DNA from: Streptomyces sulfonofaciens
GTDB lineage: Bacteria; Actinomycetota; Actinomycetes; Streptomycetales; Streptomycetaceae
Direction of reading: 5' to 3'
DNA length: 64,000 nt
Assembly: GCF_014656295.1 (NCBI RefSeq)
Contig: NZ_BNCD01000017.1
Span: 1-64,000, forward strand
How positions within the stretch are numbered: position 1 is the stretch's first letter; every line of letters starts with the position of its first letter. The translations under genes were made by a program, and so were the position numbers. Positions 54,468 through 62,665 of the stretch are shown in pieces. The notes under the pieces are model-generated. The model worked only from the letters and a program-made list of their open reading frames with translations, was not told where the DNA came from and ran no database searches.

Positions 54468-56159
54468 CTACAGCGCGGACAGCTCGTCCACGAGGTCGTC
54501 GAGACCCAGCGACCCCTGCGACAGCGCCGCCATGTGCCATGCCTTGGCGTCGAACGCGTCGCCGTGCCGCCGCCGGGCGTTCTCACGGCCGAGCCGCCAG
54601 GCGCGCTCGCCGAGCTTGTAGCCGATGGCCTGGCCAGGCATCGACAGATAGCGGGTCAGCTCGCTCGCCACGAAGTCCGCGGGGCGGCTGCTGTGCATGC
54701 CGAAGAACTCCTGGGCCAGCTCCGGCGTCCACCGCTCGCCCGGACGGAACGGCGAGTGCGCCGGGATCTCCAGTTCGAGGTGCATGCCGATGTCGATGAT
54801 GACCCGTGCGGCGCGCATCATCTGCGCGTCCAGGTAGCCGAGCCGCTCCTCCGGATCGGTCAGGAAGCCCAGCTCGTCCATCAGCCGCTCCGCGTACAGC
54901 GCCCAGCCCTCGCAGTTGGCGCTCACCATGCCCACGCCCGCCTGGTAGCGGGAGAGGGAGTCCGCGACATGCGTCCACTGCGCGAGCTGGAGGTGGTGCC
55001 CCGGCACACCCTCGTGGTACCAGGTGGACACCAGGTCGTAGACCGGGAAGCGGGTCTGGCCCATGGTCGGCAGCCACGTGCGGCCGGGACGTGAGAAGTC
55101 CTCGGACGGCTCGGTGTAGTACGGTGCCGCGGCGCTGCCCGCAGGAGCGATGCGGGACTCCACCCTGCGCACCCGCTCGGCCAGCTCGAAGTGCGTGCCG
55201 TCCAGCGCGTCGATGGTCTTGTCCATCAGGTCCTGGAGCCAGTCGCGGACCTCGTCGACGCCCTCGATGTGCCGGCCGTGCTCGTCGAGGTGCGCCAGCG
55301 CCTGCCAGGGAGTGGCCGCGCCGGGCAGGATCTTCTCCGCCTCCGTCCTCATCTCGCCGAGGATGCGGTGGAACTCCGACCAGCCGTACGCGTACGCCTC
55401 GTCAAGGTCCAGGTCCGTGCCGTTGTAGAGGCGCGACCAGCGGGCGTAGCGCTCGCGGCCCACCGTGTTCGGCGCGCCCGCAACGGCCGGTGCGTACACC
55501 TCGCGCATCCAGTCCCGCAGCGCGACGACCGCCGCGCCCGCCGACCTGGCGGCTTCGGTCAGCTCGCCGCGCAGTGCCTTCGGACCGGCGTCCGCGAACT
55601 CCTCGAACCAGCTCCGGCCGGTGCCGCTCGGATCCGCCCACTCGGTCAACTGCTCGACGAAGGTCGCGGTGGGCCGGGGCCCTGCGGGCAGCCCGCGCTC
55701 CAGGCCCAGCGCGAGCGAGGCGCGGTACCCCTCCAACGCGGCGGGCACGGCCCGCAGCCGGCGCGCGATCGCCGCCCAGTCCTCGTCGGTGTCGGCCGGG
55801 GTCACGGTGAACACCTCGCGGACCGAGTGTGCGGGCGAGGCCAGGTTGCTGACGGCACGAAGGTGCTCGTCGGCCTCGTGCACGGCGAGCTCGGCCGTCA
55901 GCCGTTCGCGCAGCAGGCGCCCGCAGCGGCGCTCGATGTCATGGTCCGCGCCGGGCGCGCGCTCCGCTGCGTCGAGCCGGGCCAGCGTCCGCCGGGCCAG
56001 CTCCGCGCGCGCCTCGTGGCCGGCGGGGGAGTAGTCGGGCAGCTCGGCGCTGCTCTCCTTGACGCCGAGGTAGGTGCCGGCGACCGGATCGAGGGCGATG
56101 AGCTCGTCGACATAGGCGTCGGCGACCGCACGGGGCAGCGTGGTCTTCGTCTCTGGCAT
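54468..56159 (-). CDS. DUF885 family (metallopeptidase-like) protein
   Basis: 563 residues, mostly helical. The motif HEGVPGHH at 382-389 resembles the HExxxGHH zinc site of this family, and a downstream Glu (NCEGWALYAE) could be the further ligand. No signal peptide, so it is probably cytoplasmic. Peptidase activity is presumed from the fold, and the substrate is unknown. GAGGATG precedes ATG 56159. Confidence 0.9.
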   Translation of the reverse strand: MPETKTTLPRAVADAYVDELIALDPVAGTYLGVKESSAELPDYSPAGHEARAELARRTLARLDAAERAPGADHDIERRCGRLLRERLTAELAVHEADEHLRAVSNLASPAHSVREVFTVTPADTDEDWAAIARRLRAVPAALEGYRASLALGLERGLPAGPRPTATFVEQLTEWADPSGTGRSWFEEFADAGPKALRGELTEAARSAGAAVVALRDWMREVYAPAVAGAPNTVGRERYARWSRLYNGTDLDLDEAYAYGWSEFHRILGEMRTEAEKILPGAATPWQALAHLDEHGRHIEGVDEVRDWLQDLMDKTIDALDGTHFELAERVRRVESRIAPAGSAAAPYYTEPSEDFSRPGRTWLPTMGQTRFPVYDLVSTWYHEGVPGHHLQLAQWTHVADSLSRYQAGVGMVSANCEGWALYAERLMDELGFLTDPEERLGYLDAQMMRAARVIIDIGMHLELEIPAHSPFRPGERWTPELAQEFFGMHSSRPADFVASELTRYLSMPGQAIGYKLGERAWRLGRENARRRHGDAFDAKAWHMAALSQGSLGLDDLVDELSAL

Positions 56160-56229
56160 GGGGACATCCTCGTACGGCGAGGGGGTGGCCGTCAGCAGGA
56201 TTCGGCCACCGGCGTCCGCCGGCGGAGGC

Positions 56230-56637
56230 TCAGCGCTCGGCCCGGGGCCCGGGCGGCAGCAGCGGGCCGCACTCCCACTGCTGGAAGATCAGCAGGGTCT
56301 CGACCCTCGCCACCTCCTTGCGTGCGGTGAACTCGTCGAGCACCAGGCGCTGGAGCTCCGCCGCGTCGGCCACCGCGACATGGACGAGGTAGTCGTCGGG
56401 CCCGGTCAGATGGAAGACGGTGCGCGCCTGCGGCAACGTCCTGATCCGGTCGACGAACGGACCGACCAGTTCCCGGCGGTGCGGACGCACCCGCACCGAC
56501 AGCAGGGCCTCAAGGCCCCGCCCCAGCTTCGCGGGGTCGAGCCGCAGCCGGTGCCCGAGGATCACTCCGGAGCGGCGCAGCCGCGCCACCCGGTCCAGAC
56601 AGGTGGAGGCCGCCACGCGTCCTTCGCACAGCCGCAC
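56230..56637 (-). CDS. Lrp/AsnC family regulator, N-terminus truncated
   Basis: 135 residues from GTG 56637. The recognition helix (ASTCLDRVARLRRSGVI) and the whole ligand-binding domain (LGRGLEALLSVRVRPHRREL to VLDEFTARKEVARVETLLIF) are present. The first helices of the DNA-binding domain, normally DxxDxxLLxxLQxDGR, are missing. Upstream codons give RTGTGKGEITGPRDPRTG, unrelated to the family. There is no ribosome-binding site before GTG 56637. The gene is either 5'-deleted and impaired, or uses an unusual start. It faces the MBL gene across 239 nt. Confidence 0.75.
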   Translation of the reverse strand: MRLCEGRVAASTCLDRVARLRRSGVILGHRLRLDPAKLGRGLEALLSVRVRPHRRELVGPFVDRIRTLPQARTVFHLTGPDDYLVHVAVADAAELQRLVLDEFTARKEVARVETLLIFQQWECGPLLPPGPRAER

Positions 56638-56804
56638 CGCGCCGGTGCGGGGGTCGCGCGGGCCCGTGATCTCCCCCTTCCCCGTACCTGTCCTGGTCCT
56701 ATCGTATGACGTCTTTCAAGGCACTCCTGGTCGGCCCCGCGGGCGGGCACGATCGACATACCGGGTGGAACAGCCCGGGCCCGCGGCGCGGAACGGTCCG
56801 CGCC

Positions 56805-56858
56805 GTCGCGTCATTCGAGCCAGTCGTGACGTGCGAGTCAGTCGCGTCATCCAAGCCC
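56805..56858. repeat. three tandem 18-bp repeats upstream of the MBL gene
   Basis: Units at 56805-56822, 56823-56840 and 56841-56858 share GTCGYG, a CGAG/CAAG core and CA/CC ends. They end 18 nt before ATG 56877, so they would lie in the leader. They keep the MBL frame open and would encode VASFEP-VVTCES-VASSKP if translation started further upstream. Confidence 0.65.
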
Positions 56859-56876
56859 CTAGGAGCACCACCCGCC

Positions 56877-57686
56877 ATGAACGCACAGCAGGACACCGGC
56901 CGCGGCATCCGGATCGAATCGGTGGGCGGCCCCACCGCGATCCTGGAGATCGGCGGCGTGCGTCTGATCACGGATCCCACCTTCGACGAGCCGCAGGAGT
57001 ACGACCTCGGGCCGGGACGGCTCCTCGCCAAGACGGCCGCCTCCGCCCTCGGACCCGACGACGTCGGTCCGGTCGACGCCGTCCTGCTCTCGCACGACCA
57101 GCACGTGGACAACCTGGACGTGTCGGGACGGGCCTACCTCGCGCGGGTGCCGCTCGTGCTGACGACGCTCAGCGCGACGGAGCGGCTGTCCGGCGCCTGC
57201 CAGGCCGTCGACCTGTGGAAGCACGTCGACCTGCGGCGCCCCGACGGCGACGTGCTGCGCGTCACACGGGTGCCGGCACTGCACGGCCCCGCGGGCACCG
57301 AGCACCTGGTCGGGGAGGTCGCCGGTTTCGTGCTGTCCGGCGAGGGCGTCCCCACCGTGTACGTCAGCGGGGACAACGCCTCGCTCGACGTGGTGCGGGC
57401 CGTCGCGGAGCGGTTCGAGCGGATCGATGTCGCGGTGCTGTTCGCCGGCGCCGCGCGGATCGGGCTGATCGACGGCTTCCTCACCCTGACCGGCCGTCAG
57501 GCCGCCCAGGCGGCCCGGATCCTGAGCGCCCCGCACGTGGTGCCCGTCCACTTCGACATGTGGGGGCACTTCACCGAGGGCGCCCCCGAGTTGGCCGGCG
57601 CCTTCGCCGAGGCGGGGCTCGGCAGTCGCCTGACGCTGCTGGCCCCGGGCGAGAGCACGGTCGTCGCCGACGCTCAGGAGGACTGA
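56877..57686 (+). CDS. metallo-beta-lactamase-fold (UlaG-like) hydrolase
   Basis: 269 residues. The metal motif is LLSHDQHVDNLD (HxxxHxD spaced as SHDQHVDN), with later VSGDNAS and PVHFDMWGH. It resembles the L-ascorbate-6-phosphate lactonase (UlaG) group of MBL-fold proteins. ATG 56877 has AGGAG 10 nt upstream; an in-frame ATG at 56706 would add 57 residues including the tandem repeats. The actual substrate is unknown. Confidence 0.83.
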   Translation: MNAQQDTGRGIRIESVGGPTAILEIGGVRLITDPTFDEPQEYDLGPGRLLAKTAASALGPDDVGPVDAVLLSHDQHVDNLDVSGRAYLARVPLVLTTLSATERLSGACQAVDLWKHVDLRRPDGDVLRVTRVPALHGPAGTEHLVGEVAGFVLSGEGVPTVYVSGDNASLDVVRAVAERFERIDVAVLFAGAARIGLIDGFLTLTGRQAAQAARILSAPHVVPVHFDMWGHFTEGAPELAGAFAEAGLGSRLTLLAPGESTVVADAQED

Positions 57687-57717
57687 GCCGGCGGCCGTGC
57701 GGCGACGGCGCGGCCCC

Positions 57718-58275
57718 TCACGTCGCCGCCCGGATACGCAGGACGGCGGCGTGCTCGGCGATGCCGACGACCGTCAGGTGCATCTTGTTGACGACGGCCT
57801 TCTCGCCCACGTGGCAGGTCAGATCGACGTGAGCGGGGGCGTTCGCCGCGGGACCGGTGATGGCGGACGAGCAGCCGCCGTCGCTGGAGAACTGCGACTG
57901 GGTCAGCCGGGCGGACAGCGTGACGGTCCGGGCGTCGATCGCGGTCACCCGGACCGGCCCGAGTCCGAAGCGCGCCGGCAGGGGCACCTCGACGGACGCG
58001 GTCACCCGGACCTCGCAGGTGCCGTCCGCGCACGAGCCGGCGTTCCTGCCGTCCGCCGCGACCGGCAGCGAGGGAGTGGGAGACGCGGCGGGGGTCGTGG
58101 CAGGCCCGGAGTCGGGGCGAGCCGCGGCGGACGTGGACGGGGCGTGCGTCGACGAGGGGGCGCCGCCGGGGGGCGACGCGTCCGGCGTGCACGCCGTGAG
58201 CACGAAGGCCACGGTCGTGGACAGGACCACGACGGCGGACCGGACGGAACGGGCGGCTGACAGCGAGCGGATCAT
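57718..58275 (-). CDS. putative secreted lipoprotein
   Basis: 185 residues. The signal sequence ends at the lipobox LTAC with Cys29. A Pro/Ser/Thr/Ala linker (30-75) leads to a small domain with four Cys (SCADGTCEVRV, GGCSSAI and DLTCHVGE), probably two disulfides outside the cell. It is related to Streptomyces lipoproteins of unknown function. ATG 58275 directly follows GGTGGGGGG. Confidence 0.8.
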   Translation of the reverse strand: MIRSLSAARSVRSAVVVLSTTVAFVLTACTPDASPPGGAPSSTHAPSTSAAARPDSGPATTPAASPTPSLPVAADGRNAGSCADGTCEVRVTASVEVPLPARFGLGPVRVTAIDARTVTLSARLTQSQFSSDGGCSSAITGPAANAPAHVDLTCHVGEKAVVNKMHLTVVGIAEHAAVLRIRAAT

Positions 58276-58428
58276 CCCCCCACCCAACAGGACCGCCCCG
58301 GGACCGGTCCCGGGGCACGGCCGGGCCCGCGACCAGGCCCGCCCCGACCCGCCGGGGTCCACCGGTTCTTCCACCGGAGCCGACCTCGGCCGCGCACCTC
58401 CGCGGCTGCTCCGGCGGCCCACGTCGGC

Positions 58429-58866
58429 TCACCCCGGACGGGGCCCCGCGTCACCGGACCGGCCCCGGTCGTACGCGCGGGTGGGGACGGTCCGCGCCCG
58501 GGCGTCAGCCACGGCTGCGAAGCGGTCGAATCCCAGCCGGGCCATCAGGCCGACCTGGTCGGCGGCCATCGCCCGCTTGCCGTACGCGGAGTGGTCAGGG
58601 CCTGCGGGCGGCTTGCCGGAGTCGCCGTAGCCGCGCAAGTCGGCGGCGACGACGGTGTGGTCGCGGGCGAGCCTCGGAGCCACGTACCGCCAGGCGGGGT
58701 GGGTCTGCGGGAAGCCGTGCAGGAGCAGCACGGGAGGCCCCGAGCCACCGACCCGGCCGTGAATCCGCACGCCGTCGACATCCACGTCGAAGGTGTGGAA
58801 TCCAGTGCGGAAAGTCAACCCTGCTGAGGACGTGCCCGACTCGCAAGGGCGGTCGGCTTCATTCAT
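58429..58866 (-). pseudogene. N-terminal half of an alpha/beta hydrolase
   Basis: 145 residues. The start matches haloacetate dehalogenase/epoxide hydrolase-type proteins: VLLLHGFPQTHPAWRYVAPR, then VVAADLRGYGDSGKPP. The nucleophile elbow expected after FDRFAAV (usually GHDRGA) is replaced by DARARTVPTRAYDRG, and the second half is gone. It is a truncated, inactive remnant. Confidence 0.75.
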
Positions 58867-59007
58867 GCTGCGCTCCTGCCGGCGGGCCGGTGCGAGGTCA
58901 TGGGCGCCTGTGCGCTCCGGGGATTGCCGCGGGCCACCCGTCGCCCGGCCCCCCTTCGGCGACTGTGCCGCAATCTCCCCGACCGTTGCCGGTCCGGTTC
59001 ACGGGTT

Positions 59008-59841
59008 TCACCGTGTGCCTTCCTCGGGCTGGCGCCCGAGGTGGTATCCCAGGCGCATCTCGTAGTCGCCCGGCTGGTTGCGCCCTGCCGCGAGCGCGGC
59101 AGGAAGCCTGCGCTTGGACCCCGGCCAGCCGAATGAGTGCATGTAGAGGTCGTAGGAGGACCGCAGGTCCTCCGCGGACGGCAGCGTGGATCGGTTGACC
59201 TGCTGCTTCACCGCGGCGATCGATTCCTTGTCGTAGGAGGCGACGCGGCGGGCGAGCGTGTCGACGAGCGCATCGAGTTCGCCGTCGGGAACCGTGCGGT
59301 TGACCCAGCCGTACCGCTCGGCCAGCTCACCCGGGTAGTCGTCGCTGGACAGGGCCACCTCCAGCGCGCGGGCACGGCCGAGCAGCAGGGGCAGATGTTC
59401 GAGGCCGCCGCCGCCGGGAAGGTTGCCGTTGGCGGTCTCGGGCTGGCAGAACAGCGCCCGTTCACTGGCGAAACGCATGTCCATCGCCTGGATCAGCTCG
59501 CTGCCCACGCCCCTGACCCGGCCCCGGACCTTGGCGATCGAGACGACCGGCAGGCGTGACAGGCGCGTGCTGGCGTCGATCAGCGGCGGGTAGCCGCTCG
59601 GGCCCGGTTCCTTGGGAGTCTCAGCCACCCGGGAGGTGTCGTAGTGGTTCAGGAAGTACTCGGGGTTCGCCGACTCGAACACGGCCACGCGCAGCTCCGG
59701 AGCAGCCTCCATCGCATCGACCAGTTGGGGGAGCTCCGTGAGCATCTCCGGGGACACCAGGTTGATGGGCGGGCTGTCGAATGTGATCCTCCACAGACGC
59801 CGGGTCTCGGCGGTGACGGAGAAATGGGTCCATTTCTTCAC
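59008..59841 (-). CDS. enoyl-CoA hydratase/isomerase family protein
   Basis: 277 residues, crotonase fold. The oxyanion-hole segments are recognisable (VSIAKVRGRVRGVGSELIQA and LPGGGGLEHLPLLLGRA). The first has RGVG where active hydratases have GGG, and the usual catalytic Glu pair is not obvious, so the reaction may differ. GTG 59841 follows AAGGAGA and lies in the stop of the HxlR gene (GTGA), so the two are coupled. Confidence 0.85.
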   Translation of the reverse strand: MKKWTHFSVTAETRRLWRITFDSPPINLVSPEMLTELPQLVDAMEAAPELRVAVFESANPEYFLNHYDTSRVAETPKEPGPSGYPPLIDASTRLSRLPVVSIAKVRGRVRGVGSELIQAMDMRFASERALFCQPETANGNLPGGGGLEHLPLLLGRARALEVALSSDDYPGELAERYGWVNRTVPDGELDALVDTLARRVASYDKESIAAVKQQVNRSTLPSAEDLRSSYDLYMHSFGWPGSKRRLPAALAAGRNQPGDYEMRLGYHLGRQPEEGTR

Positions 59842-60374
59842 GGATTCGTCTCCTTGGGTTGCACATGCGTCCCCGGGGAAGCAGGTCGTACGACAGAGGC
59901 GAGGCGTATGGGAGGCCCGCCGGTGCCGGGCCGGGTCCACGCGGTCCGCTCGGTGGTCAGCGGCCGGTCGCAGGTGGTGCACCAGTCAGCGGACCGTGTC
60001 GGCCGGCCGCACCCGGTGCAGGTGATCGCCATCGGCCGTGCCCGTTCCGGTGCCGCGGTGTGCTTCGCCCCCCAGTGGGCGAGGGCGTGGAGTACGGGCA
60101 GGGCGTCGTGCCCGGCGTCGGTCAGGCGGTACTCGACGCGCGGGCGCACCGTACCGCCGTAAGGGATCCGCTCCGCCAGACCGGCCTCGGTCATGCGCGC
60201 GAGGCGGGTCGCGAGCACGTTGTCGGATGCGCCGAGTTCGGTGCGCAGACCCTCGAAGCGGGCGTTGCCGGCGAACAGTTCGCGAAGGATCACCAGCGTC
60301 CACGCGTCACCGAGAACATCGAGGCCGCGAGCGATCGGGCACGGCTTGTCCGACCAGTCCGAGCGGAGGGGCAT
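59838..60374 (-). CDS. HxlR family regulator with C-terminal zinc ribbon
   Basis: 178 residues. Residues 1-100 are an HxlR winged helix (CPIARGLDVLGDAWTLVILR, then FEGLRTELGASDNVLATRLA). Residues 115-140 carry CTGCGRP...WCTTCDRP, two CxxC pairs forming a probable zinc ribbon. It overlaps the enoyl-CoA hydratase-like gene by GTGA and probably controls it. ATG 60374 follows AAAGGA. Confidence 0.88.
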   Translation of the reverse strand: MPLRSDWSDKPCPIARGLDVLGDAWTLVILRELFAGNARFEGLRTELGASDNVLATRLARMTEAGLAERIPYGGTVRPRVEYRLTDAGHDALPVLHALAHWGAKHTAAPERARPMAITCTGCGRPTRSADWCTTCDRPLTTERTAWTRPGTGGPPIRLASVVRPASPGTHVQPKETNP

Positions 60375-61245
60375 CCTGTTTCCTTTCTTGAAGAAAGTGA
60401 ATATGGACTGTACGCCCCTGACCTGACGGTCGGCAACCCGCGGCCCTCGCCCGCGTGCCGACGGCCGGCCATGGCCGGGCGGACGCCGATGGTGTTTCCC
60501 GGCTGGCCCCGCGGAGGGCCGCGAAGGGGGTCCGCGGGCGGCCGTGAGGGCGACTGGCCGCGTGCGCACCGGCCGCCCGCATTCGCCCACCGGTTGTCCA
60601 CCGCCTTGGGCGGGACCCGGCAGACCGCCGCGCCATCCTCGGGAGTCCGGCTCGCCACCGACGCGGCCGGCGTCCGCGGCCCGAGGGGACTCCGCGCCGA
60701 CGGCGACCACTGCCGTGCGTTCCCCACCGGTGCGCTCACACAGTGATCAACGACCCGGAGCACCTACCGTTGCGGATCCGTACGAGTCGCACACCCCCCG
60801 ACGGTGGTGGGGCCCGGAGAGGGCGGCCGCTCGGAAAGGAGGGTTCCCCATCAGCTTCCGCGGCTCGCCTTTCTCCGAGGGGAAGCGAAGTGTCAGGACC
60901 GCGGCGGTTTCGGTGTCCTTCTCGAAGAGGAGGACCGGCACGGGTCGAGGAGGGCCGTACGAGGGGACCGGAAGTGGCGGAAGGTCGCGCGGTTCCGGTT
61001 CCGGGTTCGGTTCCGGTTTCGGGAGAGGCGCCACGCCGTCGTCCGCCGACCCGTCGCGGACGACCGGACAGTCCCCGCTCCGCACGCCGGCGGACAGTTC
61101 GTGTGGCAGCGGGCGGCGTGACGTAGGGGCCGCCCCATGCCGCCGCGGCGCCGGCGGGACCACGGTCATCGCGGACGGCGGCCAGGGCCGCGTTCGAGTC
61201 GGGCCCGAGGGGGACGGCTTCCCGCCTCGCCGTCTCGGGGCGTGC
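60375..61245. other. gene-free region
   Basis: About 870 nt. A lower-GC patch (60375-60410) before the HxlR gene is its likely promoter. At about 60985-61025 there are degenerate GGTTCC hexamer repeats. Open frames on both strands (e.g. 60747-61169 minus) lack start signals and family resemblance. Confidence 0.4.
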
Positions 61246-61671
61246 TCAGTCGAGACAGAACTCGTTGCCCTCGATGTCCTGCATCACGATGCACGAATCG
61301 TTGTCGTCGGCCAGCAGGCGCACGCGTACCGCGCCGAGCGCGACCAGTCGTGCGCATTCGGCCTCGAGCGCGGCCAGACGCTCCTCGCCCACGAGCCCGG
61401 TGCCGACCCGTACGTCAAGGTGCTGCCGGTTCTTGACGACCTTGCCTTCGGGCACGCGCTGGAAGAACAGCCGCGGGCCCGCCCCCGAGGGATCACTGCA
61501 GGCGAACCACGAACCCCGGTCCTCGGGCGGCCGCGAGCGATCGAAAGCGTCCCACGTGGCAAAGCCCTTCGGGGGCGATACGACGTACCCCAGCACCTCG
61601 CACCAGAAACGAGCGACACGCTCGGGTTCCGCGCAGTCGAAGGTGACCTGGAACTCTCTGATCGATGGCAT
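61246..61671 (-). CDS. VOC family (glyoxalase-like) protein
   Basis: 141 residues, one VOC domain of the type VTFDCAEPERVARFWCEVLG ... GNEFCLD. The size and the CAEPERVARFW motif match a common actinobacterial glyoxalase-like group of unknown substrate. ATG 61671 lies 6 nt after a minus-strand TACGGT box and has no ribosome-binding site. Confidence 0.87.
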   Translation of the reverse strand: MPSIREFQVTFDCAEPERVARFWCEVLGYVVSPPKGFATWDAFDRSRPPEDRGSWFACSDPSGAGPRLFFQRVPEGKVVKNRQHLDVRVGTGLVGEERLAALEAECARLVALGAVRVRLLADDNDSCIVMQDIEGNEFCLD

Positions 61672-61677
61672 CGGCGC

Positions 61678-61683
61678 ACCGTA
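61678..61683 (-). promoter_or_regulatory. -10 box TACGGT, leaderless promoter of the VOC gene
   Basis: On the minus strand TACGGT ends 6 nt before ATG 61671, the usual leaderless spacing. Confidence 0.5.
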
Positions 61684-61860
61684 GCAGGGGGCTGCCGCCC
61701 ATGTCTTGTCAGGAATCCGCCTCTTGACCGGCCGGCCCTCGCGGACCGCTGCGGTGTCGTGCGGTCGCAGGGGCACCCCCGGCCCCCCCGGATGCCGGGA
61801 TTGTTGGATGCCCGGGATACCGGGAAGCGGTCCCGGCACCCGCACGGCGTGCGGGCGCGC

Positions 61861-62565
61861 TCACGGCTCGCGTACGCGGTCCGGCAGGTCACGGGCGGGG
61901 GGCTCGGTGCCCGGCCCCATCTCCGGACGGGGCCGTGCGGCGAACGACTCCACGTAGGCGATCGCGGCGTCGGTGGCCGCTTTGAGCGGGTGGACGCTGC
62001 GGCGCACCTGCGCGAGCAGCAACCCGCCCTGGAGCGACGTCAGCAGCACCGTGGCCAGATCGTGGACGTCGGCGGAGGCGTCCAACTCGCCGCTCCTCTG
62101 CATGCGGACGAGACCGGCGCGGATCGGCGCCTCCCAGCGCTCGAACGCGGCGACCAGCTCCGCGCGTGTGTCCGGGCCCGTCTCCACGAGCTCACCGGCC
62201 AGCGACCCGATCTCGCACCCGCCCTCGCAACCACGCCGCGCCTGCCCGGCGACGGTCTCCTCGCACCAGGCGCGCAGTGCCGCGAAGCTGTCCAGATGGT
62301 CCAGGGCCGGCCGCTGGCGGTCGAGTGTCGCCGTGACCTGGTGGTCGACGACGGCCCGGACGAGGCCCTGCTTGTCGCCGAAGTAGTGGTAGATCTGCGA
62401 GGCGCTGACACCGGCCGCCTGCTGGACGTCCGGGATGCTGGTGCCGGCCACGCCCCTGCGGAAGACGAGGCCGGCGGCCGCCCTGACGATGCGCTCGCGA
62501 GTGCGCCGCCCGGCCGCCGTGAGCCTCCGCTCGGTGGTGGGCGCGACGGAGTCCTGCCAGGTCAT
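61861..62565 (-). CDS. TetR family regulator
   Basis: 234 residues. The N-terminal helix-turn-helix is RIVRAAAGLVFRRGVAGTSI, then VSASQIYHYFGDKQGLVRAV. The ligand domain is of the TetR_C group with two Cys (RRGCEGGCEIGSL), which may be redox- or electrophile-sensitive. It is divergent from the glucose-6-phosphate dehydrogenase-like gene with about 100 nt between, and probably represses it and itself. ATG 62565 is 6 nt behind a minus-strand TACGCT box (leaderless). Confidence 0.88.
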   Translation of the reverse strand: MTWQDSVAPTTERRLTAAGRRTRERIVRAAAGLVFRRGVAGTSIPDVQQAAGVSASQIYHYFGDKQGLVRAVVDHQVTATLDRQRPALDHLDSFAALRAWCEETVAGQARRGCEGGCEIGSLAGELVETGPDTRAELVAAFERWEAPIRAGLVRMQRSGELDASADVHDLATVLLTSLQGGLLLAQVRRSVHPLKAATDAAIAYVESFAARPRPEMGPGTEPPARDLPDRVREP

Positions 62566-62571
62566 ACGGCC

Positions 62572-62601
62572 AGCGTACCCAAAGTTGGAATTGACTTTCC
62601 A
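62572..62601. promoter_or_regulatory. divergent TetR/zwf-like control region
   Basis: Minus-strand -10 TACGCT (62572-62577) serves the TetR gene. TGGAA-TTGACT-TTCCA (62586-62601) is a perfect inverted repeat with 6-nt spacer, whose centre TTGACT is a good plus-strand -35 element. A repressor bound here would block both directions. Confidence 0.6.
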
Positions 62602-62665
62602 CCACCGGCGTTGAAGGGTTCGGATCCACCGTTCCAATGAGTTCGCGTTTGAGAGGCGGCCGATC

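Noticed and set aside
60747..61169. Minus-strand ORF with Pro-Glu repeats
   Set aside because: The repeats come from GGTTCC hexamers. No start signal is present, and the opposite strand has an equally open frame.
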